In this document: one piece after another, positions 12,003-20,094 of the stretch
How positions within the stretch are numbered: position 1 is the first letter of the stretch
How the letters are laid out: each line of letters begins with the position of its first letter
DNA from: a virus
Virus record (IMG/VR): IMGVR_UViG_3300002835_012826
Coordinates: 1-30,202 of that record
Direction: 5' to 3' (one strand)
Length of the DNA stretch: 30,202 nt
Program-made: the position numbers and the translations under genes
Notes under the pieces: generated by a model
The model's database searches: none
Seen by the model: only the letters and a program-made list of their open reading frames with translations
Told to the model about the DNA's origin: nothing

Positions 12003-12500
12003 TTATGGTGAGTCCCACACTCTGTATTTTGGTACTTTTTGTCCTCTTTTATCAACAAAACTTTCTGTTGGTAATAATGAGACACCAACCCAATCATTTT
12101 TTGGAACCTTAAACATTTCTGTCACAACACCAGAAAAAAGATACTTGTGTAAGGTTTTTTTAGGCGCATTTGATATTCCTAATTTATTTATCAATGATTT
12201 AGCAACTCCTCCTCTATATTGTGGATTGAGGTAATGTAAATTTGCCCCAACAAAGTATCCTTCTCTTGGATTTACTTCTATGATATATGATAATGGATGT
12301 TGGTCCCACCATTCATATTTTTGTGGATATTTAGCAGAATACAAAAAGAATACTAAGTCACCAGGAATTATAAAATTTGTATCAAATTCATTTATATTTT
12401 TCCTTTGATATGCACTAAGTTCGTTCATTAGTTGGTTTGTCCACCAATTAGTGCTTCTAAATCTTTTTCCTGCTTGTTTTTTTAGTTCTTCGGAAATCAT
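12003..12500 (-). CDS. Conserved T4-like phage protein between gp4 and gp48, 165 residues
   Basis: I do not recognise a named function. It begins MISEELKKQAGKRFRSTNWW and contains IIPGDLVFFLYSAKYPQKYEWWDQHPLSYIIEV followed by GYFVGANLHYLNPQYRGGV. The 'D..PL......GyF.G.NLHYLnP.yR' pattern occurs in conserved virion-associated proteins of T4-like phages. It is basic, soluble and without signal or membrane segment. It starts within the last codon of gp4 (4-nt overlap) and abuts gp48, suggesting a role in virion assembly. Confidence 0.7.
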   Translation of the reverse strand: MISEELKKQAGKRFRSTNWWTNQLMNELSAYQRKNINEFDTNFIIPGDLVFFLYSAKYPQKYEWWDQHPLSYIIEVNPREGYFVGANLHYLNPQYRGGVAKSLINKLGISNAPKKTLHKYLFSGVVTEMFKVPKNDWVGVSLLPTESFVDKRGQKVPKYRVWDSP

Positions 12501-12964
12501 TTTACTGGTATCCCCAATTCTTTTTCTGTTAGAATTCTAAATTCATATTTTCTATCTGCACACCACTCCTTTGCTGCTTTCCATTTTGCTTGATTTACTG
12601 CCCAGGTTTTTACTCTATATGCCCAAGACTTAGTTTTTCTTTTTGGATTTTGTTCTGGCATATTTAAATCTTTTTGTGGTTTTATTTCAACAACTAAAGT
12701 TCTAGGAATACCATTTTTATCTCTGTACTTAACAAAAAAATCAGGAAAATACCTATGAACTTTATTATCAATTGGTGAAATATATGGTATAAAAAATTCT
12801 TCAGATCTCCACTCGTTTACACTTTCTGTAAGATCGCAATATTGCATAAATTTCAATTCATAAGATGATCGATAAACTATATTAGTTGGATCACCTTTAT
12901 ACTTTTCTGGTTTTGATGGTCTAAATTTTCCTTGCCGATACCCAGAATCGTCCTTATGTGGCAT
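12497..12964 (-). CDS. 4: gp4 head-completion protein (TnsA-like nuclease fold)
   Basis: This 155-residue homologue of T4 gp4 (also called gp50) acts in completing the head after DNA packaging and before tail joining. It carries GKFRPSKPEKYKGD, YRSSYELKFM (Glu36), RYFPDFFVKY (Asp75) and VVEIKPQ (Glu93, Lys95), the E-D-ExK order of a TnsA-type nuclease core, then KWKAAKEWCADRKYEFRILTE. The length matches T4 gp4 (150). It is the first gene of the minus-strand block, with a late-like promoter box about 28 nt upstream. Confidence 0.88.
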   Translation of the reverse strand: MPHKDDSGYRQGKFRPSKPEKYKGDPTNIVYRSSYELKFMQYCDLTESVNEWRSEEFFIPYISPIDNKVHRYFPDFFVKYRDKNGIPRTLVVEIKPQKDLNMPEQNPKRKTKSWAYRVKTWAVNQAKWKAAKEWCADRKYEFRILTEKELGIPVK

Positions 12965-12991
12965 ACATAGTATAGATGTTTTCTTAAAGAA

Positions 12992-12999
12992 TATTTATC
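12992..12999 (-). promoter_or_regulatory. T4-late-like box GATAAATA for the minus-strand block
   Basis: On the minus strand the sequence reads GATAAATA, a NATAAATA match, 27 nt upstream of the gp4 ATG. It is the only such box in the 37-bp divergent gap between gp4 and the gp54-like gene. Confidence 0.55.
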
Positions 13000-13001
13000 C
13001 G

Positions 13002-13772
13002 ATGGCAGGACAAGGAGCAGGATATCCTGAGATTGGTCCACTTTATATGTCAACAACTTTGCCTAGAGTAAATCCTACTCTTGCTGGAGCAATAGATGTT
13101 TTTGGTGCCTTATCTCAAACAAGTCAATTTAAAGTATCTCTACACTTGACTAATGGGCAAGGTGGATTGGATGGTGGTGACACTGAATTAATGACTTGGT
13201 TAAAAGATGCAAATTTAACTAGAGATCCAGCACAAAATACATATTATGATTTCTTTTGTTCAGAGGCATCTCTCCCTGGAGCAACTTTTGACGTTACCGA
13301 AGAATCGGGAAGTCGTCAAGGAGTAATTGAGAAATTCCCAATGAGAAGAATATATCCAGAGTTTACGATGACTTTTTATGTCGATAATGATTATCGATTA
13401 ATAAGATTATTTGAAGAGTGGATGAATTATATAAATCCAGTATATACATCTGGTGGAATATATCCAGTATCAGATAAAGGGCAGGGAGGAGCAAAGGATA
13501 GAGACAATTTCTTTAAAGTAAGATACCCAAACACATATAAGAGAATTATTTCTATAACCAAATTTGAAAGAAATTTTAGGGAACAGCCAGGAACTTCTGG
13601 AGGAGCACTTGGAAATCTTCCCACTATAACCTATAGAATGATTGATGCTTTTCCTACCAATATTACTGCTCTACCATTATCATATGAAGGTTCAACAATA
13701 ACAAAAACTACCGTGACATTTGACTATTCAAGATACGTTATCGAAAGAAATGAAGGAACGATACGTCCATAA
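13002..13772 (+). CDS. 54: gp54-like baseplate tail-tube initiator
   Basis: This 256-residue protein is divergent from gp4. It has the tube-protein fold shared by T4 gp19, gp48 and gp54: FKVSLHLTNG near the N-terminus, the strand pair FPMRRIYPEFTMTFYVDNDYRLIRLFEEWMNYI, then RYPNTYKRIISITKFERN and the terminal YRMIDAFPTNITALPLSY. Proteins of this size and pattern serve as initiator of the tail tube on the baseplate in cyanophages. A plain tail-tube protein is the alternative, but the setting among baseplate genes (gp48 and gp53 on one side, gp26 on the other) favours gp54. Confidence 0.75.
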   Translation: MAGQGAGYPEIGPLYMSTTLPRVNPTLAGAIDVFGALSQTSQFKVSLHLTNGQGGLDGGDTELMTWLKDANLTRDPAQNTYYDFFCSEASLPGATFDVTEESGSRQGVIEKFPMRRIYPEFTMTFYVDNDYRLIRLFEEWMNYINPVYTSGGIYPVSDKGQGGAKDRDNFFKVRYPNTYKRIISITKFERNFREQPGTSGGALGNLPTITYRMIDAFPTNITALPLSYEGSTITKTTVTFDYSRYVIERNEGTIRP

Positions 13773-13775
13773 ATA
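13768..13775 (+). promoter_or_regulatory. T4-late-like box CATAAATA before gp26
   Basis: A NATAAATA match overlaps the stop of the gp54-like gene, 28 nt before the gp26 ATG. Motif and spacing suit a late promoter. Confidence 0.5.
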
Positions 13776-13803
13776 CTAATAACTGATTTTTTTATGGGTT
13801 ATT

Positions 13804-14532
13804 ATGCCATTACCAAAAATATCTGCTCCAACATATGAGTTGGATTTGCCTTCATCTGGAAAGACTATAAAATATAGACCATTTTTAGTAAGAGAAGAAA
13901 AAATACTTATTCTTGCATTAGAAAGTCAAGATACAAAACAAATTACTACTGCAATTAAGCAGGTGCTAAAAGAGTGTATTATTACAAAGGGAATTAAAGT
14001 TGAGGAACTCCCAACTTTTGATATTGAATATATTTTCTTAAATGTCAGAGGCAAATCTGTTGGAGAGAGTATTGATTTAATTGTTACTTGTTATGATGAC
14101 GGAGAAACTCAAGTTCCCGTTACTGTTTATATTGATGAAGTAAAAGTACATAAAGACCCCAACCATAAGGTAGATATACATCTTGATAGTAAATTGATTT
14201 TGAGGATGAAATATCCATCATTAGACCAATTCATTAAAAATAATTTTGATTTTAGTTCAGCACAAAGTGAGTCAAATATCGAAAAGTCTTTTGATATCAT
14301 TGCATCTTGTATTGATATGGTTTACAATGATGAAGATTCTTGGGCGGCATCAGATTGTACGAAGAAAGAATTGGTTGAGTTTATAGAACAAATGAATTCT
14401 AACCAATTTAAACTAATTGAAACTTTCTTTGAAACAATGCCAAAATTATCTCATACGATTACTGTTAAAAATCCAAAAACGGGTGTTGAAAATACAGTTA
14501 AGTTGGAAGGACTAACAAGTTTTTTCGGTTAA
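13804..14532 (+). CDS. 26: gp26 baseplate hub subunit / hub assembly chaperone
   Basis: This 242-residue protein belongs to the T4 gp26 family. It begins MPLPKISAPTYELDLPSSGK, followed by TIKYRPFLVREEKILILALESQD, the family's signature, and has DIEYIFLNVRGKSVGESIDL and a helical C-terminal half (KKELVEFIEQMNSNQFKLIETFF). In T4, gp26 helps build the central hub (with gp27, gp5, gp29, gp28, gp51). The length is slightly above T4 gp26 (208). It leads the hub cassette, with a late-like box upstream and the gp51-like gene 2 nt downstream. Confidence 0.87.
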   Translation: MPLPKISAPTYELDLPSSGKTIKYRPFLVREEKILILALESQDTKQITTAIKQVLKECIITKGIKVEELPTFDIEYIFLNVRGKSVGESIDLIVTCYDDGETQVPVTVYIDEVKVHKDPNHKVDIHLDSKLILRMKYPSLDQFIKNNFDFSSAQSESNIEKSFDIIASCIDMVYNDEDSWAASDCTKKELVEFIEQMNSNQFKLIETFFETMPKLSHTITVKNPKTGVENTVKLEGLTSFFG

Positions 14533-14534
14533 TT

Positions 14535-14714
14535 ATGGCTCATATGGAACTTGAGTCATATTTTAGAATTAACTTTGCCTTGATGCAGTTCCATAAATAC
14601 TCATTGACTGAGATTGAAAATATGATGCCTTGGGAACGTGATATTTACGTTGGATTATTGCAACAGCATATAGAAGAAGAAAAGTTGAAACAACAACAAG
14701 CAAATGCCAGTTAG
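14535..14714 (+). CDS. gp51-like baseplate hub assembly protein, 59 residues
   Basis: ATG 14535, TAG 14712-14714. It begins MAHMELESYFRINFALMQFH and continues KYSLTEIENMMPWERDIYVGLLQQHIEEEKLK. The 'fyF..Nf.lm.yh.ysl.eie.m.PwEr.iy..lL..h.eee' pattern is typical of short chaperone-type proteins encoded right after the gp26-like gene in T4-like phages (gp51-like). It probably helps hub assembly in the cytoplasm and is not obviously a virion part. A second in-frame ATG at 14544 would shorten it by three residues. It overlaps the next gene by 11 nt. Confidence 0.72.
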   Translation: MAHMELESYFRINFALMQFHKYSLTEIENMMPWERDIYVGLLQQHIEEEKLKQQQANAS

Positions 14715-16599
14715 TTCCCTGCTATCACCAGAAAAAATTGTAGGAGGAAGAAGAGTATCTCTGGATTCCTTTCAGAACTTTGTTTCTGGTGGTGCTCCAC
14801 TTGGGAGTTCTGTTGTTTCTAGTGCGGCAAATAATGTTGTAGGTTTTCAAAGAGCATCTGTTAGACCAGTAACACCTGATTTAAGTTCAATTGTTAACAC
14901 AATTTCTTCAAATATTCTTAGTCAGGTTTCTAGCCAGATAGAAAGTGTAACTAATATAACCAATAAAAATGTAGATGCAAAAGTACAGCAGGTTCGTTCA
15001 GAGGTAACTAGAGAGATACAACCTCTTTACACAAAGCAAGAAAATAATATAACACAATTACAGTCTGCTGTTACCAATATAACTCAACAGGCAGACTCTA
15101 CTATAACTAAACTTGTTGAAGAATATAGAAAAAAAGTTTCTGAAGTTGATGACGCAAAACCAACTGGAATTCTTGGAAACTTCTTAAAAGTTTTCAAAGG
15201 TGCTTTAGACTTTATTCAGTTTTTTGCAAGTAAGAAAAATTTAGATAATTTAGATTCAAATCTAAAGTCATTACAAAAAATATTTACAGATAGTTTTGAA
15301 GTAGCAAAACTAATTAGAAATACTATTAATAAAATAGTTGAACAACTATCTAATCTTCCTAAAGCATCACCATCCGGAAGTCCAGGATTAAATATTGATT
15401 TAAAGGTTCCCGAACAAGGATTAAAACAAACTGCCCCAAGAGGAATGGGGAACTTAATGAAAAAAGGTGGGATGTTTGCACTTGGTGCTGGTGGATTAGC
15501 AGCAGGAGCAGGTGTAGTTAATGCTCTTTCTGATACAGGAGTTGCACCCGTTCAACAGCAACCAGGATTCCTTGGAGGATTAGTCGAGGGTCTTGGTGGA
15601 ATTGTTGATTCATTTACTTCTGCAGTTAATAGTCTAATCAAAGGTTCTAATGATAAGTCTGGAGGAACTTCTGGTGGAGGAGGAGGTGGGGGAGGTGGTA
15701 CTAAAACTGGTCCTGGTGGTGGTCCTTCTACTGCTCCTGGTGGTCCCACTGGAAAACCAGGAGTTACAACAACTGGAGAAAAGGGAGTTTTAGATTTAAT
15801 TGCCTCTGTTGAACAAGGTCCGGAAGGATATGATAGTTTTAATACAAGTGCAGGAAAAACTCCAGGAAAAGCAACAGAACAAACTATTGGGTGGTTATCT
15901 AAAAATGCAAGAGGAGCGATTGGTAGATATCAACAAATGCCACAATATCTTTTAGAAAGAGCACAGAGAGCTGGATTTGATGCAAATACTAAATTTACCC
16001 CAGAAGTTCAAGATGCTATTACCTTAAATGAACTTAGATCAAGTCATGGACTGAATGAGTTTTTGTCTGGGAAAATAACAGAGGAACAATTTTTACAAAA
16101 ACTTGCCCCAACTTGGAGAGGTCTTCCTCAGGGAGAAATTAATTCTAGAAAACTTGGTGGGACACCAGAAATGACATATCAAGATAGATATGCCAATCGT
16201 AATAAAGCTGGAAAATCATATAGTGTAGTCATAAACGAATTAAAGAGGATTAGGGGGGGTGGAAACCAACCCACTAAAGTTGCTGAAGTGAAAGGGCAAG
16301 GTGGTCCCGATTTACCAGATTGGAAATTATCACCAGAAAAGAGAGAAGAATTAAAAAATATGGCAACTAAGGTTGCTCAGCCACCACCATCCCAAGCAGC
16401 ACCAAGTGTAAATGTGATGCCATTTGATTTCGGCACACAGATGCCACAACAGAAATCTTCTGGTTCACAATCCCCATCTTCTGGTCCTGCGGCACCTGCT
16501 GGAGCACAAGGTCCAACTGCACCATTTTTACCTGCAGGAAACCCAGACAATTTCCTAATTCTTTACTCAAAAATAATCTATAATATTGTTGACGGATAA
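14704..16599 (+). CDS. Baseplate hub protein with muramidase-like domain
   Basis: This is a 631-residue virion protein. The N-terminal third is helical with Ser/Asn/Thr-rich coiled-coil segments (about 45-150). A small-residue hydrophobic stretch (GMFALGAGGLAAGAGVVNAL, about 255-275) could insert in membrane. A Gly/Pro/Thr linker (about 318-355, including a run of nine or more Gly) separates it from a lysozyme-like domain (about 360-520): GVLDLIASVEQGPEGYDSFN with a likely catalytic Glu near 370, then GAIGRYQQMPQYLLERAQRAG and FTPEVQDAITLNEL, typical of phage muramidases. It would open peptidoglycan during DNA entry. The C-terminal 110 residues are Pro/Gln/Ser-rich. It takes the T4 slot of hub/tape-measure genes. 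The enzymatic call is by motif only. Confidence 0.75.
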   Translation: MPVSSLLSPEKIVGGRRVSLDSFQNFVSGGAPLGSSVVSSAANNVVGFQRASVRPVTPDLSSIVNTISSNILSQVSSQIESVTNITNKNVDAKVQQVRSEVTREIQPLYTKQENNITQLQSAVTNITQQADSTITKLVEEYRKKVSEVDDAKPTGILGNFLKVFKGALDFIQFFASKKNLDNLDSNLKSLQKIFTDSFEVAKLIRNTINKIVEQLSNLPKASPSGSPGLNIDLKVPEQGLKQTAPRGMGNLMKKGGMFALGAGGLAAGAGVVNALSDTGVAPVQQQPGFLGGLVEGLGGIVDSFTSAVNSLIKGSNDKSGGTSGGGGGGGGGTKTGPGGGPSTAPGGPTGKPGVTTTGEKGVLDLIASVEQGPEGYDSFNTSAGKTPGKATEQTIGWLSKNARGAIGRYQQMPQYLLERAQRAGFDANTKFTPEVQDAITLNELRSSHGLNEFLSGKITEEQFLQKLAPTWRGLPQGEINSRKLGGTPEMTYQDRYANRNKAGKSYSVVINELKRIRGGGNQPTKVAEVKGQGGPDLPDWKLSPEKREELKNMATKVAQPPPSQAAPSVNVMPFDFGTQMPQQKSSGSQSPSSGPAAPAGAQGPTAPFLPAGNPDNFLILYSKIIYNIVDG

Positions 16600-18569
16600 T
16601 GGCAAAAACAATTTCTTCACCCTTAGTTGCTGCTGCTAATTCCATTTCCTCAATGGGAAATACTTCCAATAAAAATTTTGCGGAGGTAAAAAAAAGTTAT
16701 AAAGGTTTAATTGACTTTTTAGATATTAATGTAGAGCAGATTGAATCAATAAAATTACCAAAACAAAATAAAATAAAAGAATTAGCAAATATAAACATTG
16801 CATCAAATTTTGGTTCTGCTGGAAACCTTTTAAGAAATCTTGCTTCTGGTGCATTTGATGCTGCTAGTTTTGTTAGTAACTTTTTCCCAGGTGGTGGTGA
16901 TGTAGGTAAACCAAAAGGTCCTGCAGGAAAACCAAAAGCACCAACTGCTCTGGGTTCAAAATTAAGATTTAGTGGATTCAGATCAATTGGAATTGCAAAT
17001 GCTATTTTTGCTGGACTTGATTTTGCAACTGGTCTCAAGGAAGGTGAAAGTGTAGGAAAAGCAGCAGCAGGAGCAGGTGGTTCTCTTGCTGGTTCATTAC
17101 TGGGTGGAGCAATTGGGCAAACACTTATTCCAATTCCAGGAGTTGGATTTGTTCTTGGTAGTATGGCAGGTGGACTACTTGGTGGTTATGCTGCAGATAG
17201 AGCAGTTGAAGCAACATCAGGAAAACCAGACATACAGAAAAAACAAGAAGAAAGATTAAAGGCACAGGAAGAACGTCAAAAAGCACTAACACAAGATGAC
17301 AAAAGAGTTCCTTCTCTTCTAAGAAGATTTTCAGAAACTGTTGATAGTTTTGAAAAGTTTGCCAACCAAACATTTAGGTCTGTTATGACTGCTGCTGGTG
17401 CAGAAGATATGCCAATGGATTATGGTATAGATTCATCTATTCTTCCTAGTCCAGAAGAGATGCCAGGAGAGTTGCAAGATATAAGAGCAGAAGGGGGGGA
17501 ATTACCAAGTAAAGAAGTTTCATCTTCATATGGTTGGAGATGGGGAAGGATGCATAGTGGAGTTGATTATCCAAGACCAAATGGTCTCCCAATAAGTGTA
17601 ATTCAACCAGGAAAAGTATCTCAAGCAGGTTGGATTGATGGTTATGGTTATTCGGTAACAGTTTCTCATCCAGGAGGAACTGCTAGTTTTTATGCTCATA
17701 TGAGTAAAATAAATGTTAAGAGTGGTCAGGCAATTGAACCTGGAACAGTAATCGGTAATGTTGGAAGTACGGGTAGATCTACAGGACCACACGTTCATTT
17801 TGAAGTTCTTAGAGGTGGAAAACCAGTATCAATACCAAATAATGAAGGTGACAAATATTTTAGATTTGGAGGAAATGTAAAAGTTGTCTCCAAAAAACCA
17901 GCAGGAATGCAATCTGGAGCACCAACAGCAGTAATAACAGCAGGAAATACTGATACTGATCCAAAAAAAGCTGCCGAAAATATTAAAAAATCTATTGAAG
18001 AACTAAAGAGTAAGGGATATAATGTAGTTATTGTTCCACCGTCTCAACAACAAGGTGGTGTTGGAGCAGCAATAGAAAAAACAGCAAAGCAGTCCGGTGC
18101 TACTGTAGAAAAAGTATCCAATATGGATACAACTTCAATGAAGTCATTGCAGGAAAAATACAAAGGAGCAAGATTTATTGGAGATGGAAATAAAGGCAGT
18201 GAGAATATATTGCAACAAATTCAATCAATGCAAAAAGTAAGAGCAGTTGGTGGATCGGAATTTGATATTAACTCAATGACTCCAGAACAAATACAAGAAT
18301 ATCAACAATATGTTATGGGTGTTCCTACTAATCAAATGGTTCGAGCAGTTGAATCATACCCAGCATATAATGCACCAGGACAATCTTCTATAACTTATAT
18401 ACCAATTATGATGGGTTCTTCTGGTGGAGGTTCTTCACCCCAGAGACCAGTAATTATATCAGGTGGAGGTGGTGGAGGAGGAACAGTTATTCTTCCAGGA
18501 CCAACAGAAGGACAAGTGGTAAATAGTTTAATGAAAACTATGTTGTTAACTAATTTATCAGGTTCATAA
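16599..18569 (+). CDS. Baseplate hub protein with M23 endopeptidase domain
   Basis: This 656-residue virion protein has a Gly/Ala-rich hydrophobic region (about 152-200, e.g. GGSLAGSLLGGAIGQTLIPIPGVGF in pieces), suggesting membrane insertion during infection. It then has a LytM/M23 zinc peptidase domain (about 305-410): SSSYGWRWGRMHSGVDYP with zinc ligands H319 and D323, FYAHMSK (His near 367) and GPHVHFEV with H398 and H400. Such enzymes cut peptidoglycan cross-links. The C-terminal 230 residues include a Rossmann-like segment (AVITAGNTDTDPKKAAENIK) and Gly-rich ends. One-base overlaps (TAATG) tie it to the muramidase-like gene and to gp27, so the two wall enzymes are made together. Confidence 0.87.
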   Translation: MAKTISSPLVAAANSISSMGNTSNKNFAEVKKSYKGLIDFLDINVEQIESIKLPKQNKIKELANINIASNFGSAGNLLRNLASGAFDAASFVSNFFPGGGDVGKPKGPAGKPKAPTALGSKLRFSGFRSIGIANAIFAGLDFATGLKEGESVGKAAAGAGGSLAGSLLGGAIGQTLIPIPGVGFVLGSMAGGLLGGYAADRAVEATSGKPDIQKKQEERLKAQEERQKALTQDDKRVPSLLRRFSETVDSFEKFANQTFRSVMTAAGAEDMPMDYGIDSSILPSPEEMPGELQDIRAEGGELPSKEVSSSYGWRWGRMHSGVDYPRPNGLPISVIQPGKVSQAGWIDGYGYSVTVSHPGGTASFYAHMSKINVKSGQAIEPGTVIGNVGSTGRSTGPHVHFEVLRGGKPVSIPNNEGDKYFRFGGNVKVVSKKPAGMQSGAPTAVITAGNTDTDPKKAAENIKKSIEELKSKGYNVVIVPPSQQQGGVGAAIEKTAKQSGATVEKVSNMDTTSMKSLQEKYKGARFIGDGNKGSENILQQIQSMQKVRAVGGSEFDINSMTPEQIQEYQQYVMGVPTNQMVRAVESYPAYNAPGQSSITYIPIMMGSSGGGSSPQRPVIISGGGGGGGTVILPGPTEGQVVNSLMKTMLLTNLSGS

Positions 18570-19876
18570 TGTCAGTAGCAGTATCACGATTAAGTTTTAA
18601 GCAAGTAGTAATAGAATCAACGGATGGGGAAACCAAAGTTGATGTTACTAACTCACTAATTTTTATTGATTATTTTGAGGATATTTTATCTCCTTGTGTT
18701 ACTATGGAGATGCATTTATTTAATAGTTCGTCTTTACTGAATATTCTACCAATTCGTGGAGGAGAAAGAGTAGCAATTTCTTTAGATACTGCATTTGGTG
18801 AATTTGAACTTGATGGTGAGAATTCCATGTATGTTTATAAAGCTAGTGGAATGAATCAAACAACTACTAGTGAAATGTTTAAATTGAGTTTAGTATCCAG
18901 AGAAGGGTTAACTAATGAAACTGCAAGGTGTCAAAAGAAATATACTGGGAATATCAAAACAACGGTAGAAAGTATATTAAAAGATGTTTTAAAGACTGAA
19001 AAATATAAAGAAGAAAATATAGAGGGAACTGCAAATTCATATGCATTTATTGGAAACCAGAAAAAACCATTTCATATTTTAACTTGGTTGTGTCCAAAAT
19101 CAATGCCGCAATATTCTGGAGGAGTTTCTGGAGGAAATAAAGATGGATTGGCAAAAGGAACCGCAGGATTTTTATTTTTTGAAAATAAAGATGGATTTAA
19201 TTTCAAAAGCATTGATAATTTAGTATCAAATGCAAAACTAGGAGAATCCTCATCAGATTTAAAAAACATACCATATTATTTTTATACAGAAATTAATGAT
19301 CAAAATAAAGTGGTAAATGATTTTAAAATTTTAAATTATAACTTTGAAAAGAATATTGATTTGATGAAATCTCTTAGGGTTGGCATGTATTCAAATAAAA
19401 CATATTTCTATGACTTGTATACTAATACGTTAAATCAATACACATATTACTTAAAGAATGAAATTAAAAATAAATTAGGCACAAATGATGATATTCCAGT
19501 TCCAAAAGGATTTGAGGAATCTATAACAAGATTGATGTTTAGAACATCTGATAGGGGTGTTCTTGATAATCAGGGGGTAACGAAAGATTCCGGAAGAGAT
19601 GTTGCCGATATGGCAAAGGCATTTTCTAGATATAATATTTTGTTCACTCAAGCACTAAATATGAATGTGCCATGTAATATCAATCTAAAAGCTGGTGATG
19701 TAATATATGCAGAATTTCCTGCAATAGAAAGAACAGATAATAAAGAACCAGACAAAGATCAAAGTGGTTTTTATTTAATAAAAGAAGTGAGACACCATTT
19801 TGAAGCACAACAGGTTGTTTCCAGTCTAAGGTTGATTCGAGATAGTTATGGACTTTATGGGTCACAAAATGCTTAA
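18569..19876 (+). CDS. 27: gp27-like baseplate hub subunit
   Basis: This 435-residue homologue of T4 gp27 forms the trimeric hub torus that holds the gp5 spike. Features: N-terminal RLSFKQVVIESTDGETKVDVTNSLIFIDYFEDILSPC in pieces, ILPIRGGERVAI (first tube-like domain), VESILKDVLKTEKYK and FIGNQKKPFHILTWLCPKSMP, the conserved gp27/GpD-type motif, and a C-terminal LKAGDVIYAEFPAIERTDN with FYLIKEVRHHF. Length is close to T4 gp27 (391). It is flanked by the M23 hub protein and, after a 69-residue gene, the gp5-like protein, preserving the 27-5 association. Confidence 0.85.
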   Translation: MSVAVSRLSFKQVVIESTDGETKVDVTNSLIFIDYFEDILSPCVTMEMHLFNSSSLLNILPIRGGERVAISLDTAFGEFELDGENSMYVYKASGMNQTTTSEMFKLSLVSREGLTNETARCQKKYTGNIKTTVESILKDVLKTEKYKEENIEGTANSYAFIGNQKKPFHILTWLCPKSMPQYSGGVSGGNKDGLAKGTAGFLFFENKDGFNFKSIDNLVSNAKLGESSSDLKNIPYYFYTEINDQNKVVNDFKILNYNFEKNIDLMKSLRVGMYSNKTYFYDLYTNTLNQYTYYLKNEIKNKLGTNDDIPVPKGFEESITRLMFRTSDRGVLDNQGVTKDSGRDVADMAKAFSRYNILFTQALNMNVPCNINLKAGDVIYAEFPAIERTDNKEPDKDQSGFYLIKEVRHHFEAQQVVSSLRLIRDSYGLYGSQNA

Positions 19877-19884
19877 GAGAAAAA

Positions 19885-20094
19885 ATGGAACTCCAAAATT
19901 TAATTAACGATATCTGCGAAGAACTAGAAAGTCCTTCAATAAATAGACAGAGAAGCAGATACTTAAAAAATTATCTGTCAGAATTACTGGAATATCAAAG
20001 TAACCATCCAGAAGAAACCGCAGTTCCAACTCATTTAGAGTTATACTGCGATCTAAACCCAGGCGCACCTGAATGCAGAATTTTCGATGATTGA
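19885..20094 (+). CDS. Small acidic conserved protein between gp27 and gp5-like genes
   Basis: This 69-residue protein begins MELQNLINDICEELESPSIN; it is helical for about 40 residues, then ELYCDLNPGAPECRIFDD with two Cys. The C-terminal 'CDLNPxAPECRIxDD' block is one I recall from other cyanophages at the same place. It overlaps the gp5-like start by 8 nt. It could be a chaperone or adaptor for the hub (inference from position). Confidence 0.7.
   Translation: MELQNLINDICEELESPSINRQRSRYLKNYLSELLEYQSNHPEETAVPTHLELYCDLNPGAPECRIFDD

Noticed and set aside
16253-16259. Run of seven G as possible frameshift site
   Set aside because: The frame continues through an expected Gly stretch to the correct stop, and no overlapping product would result.
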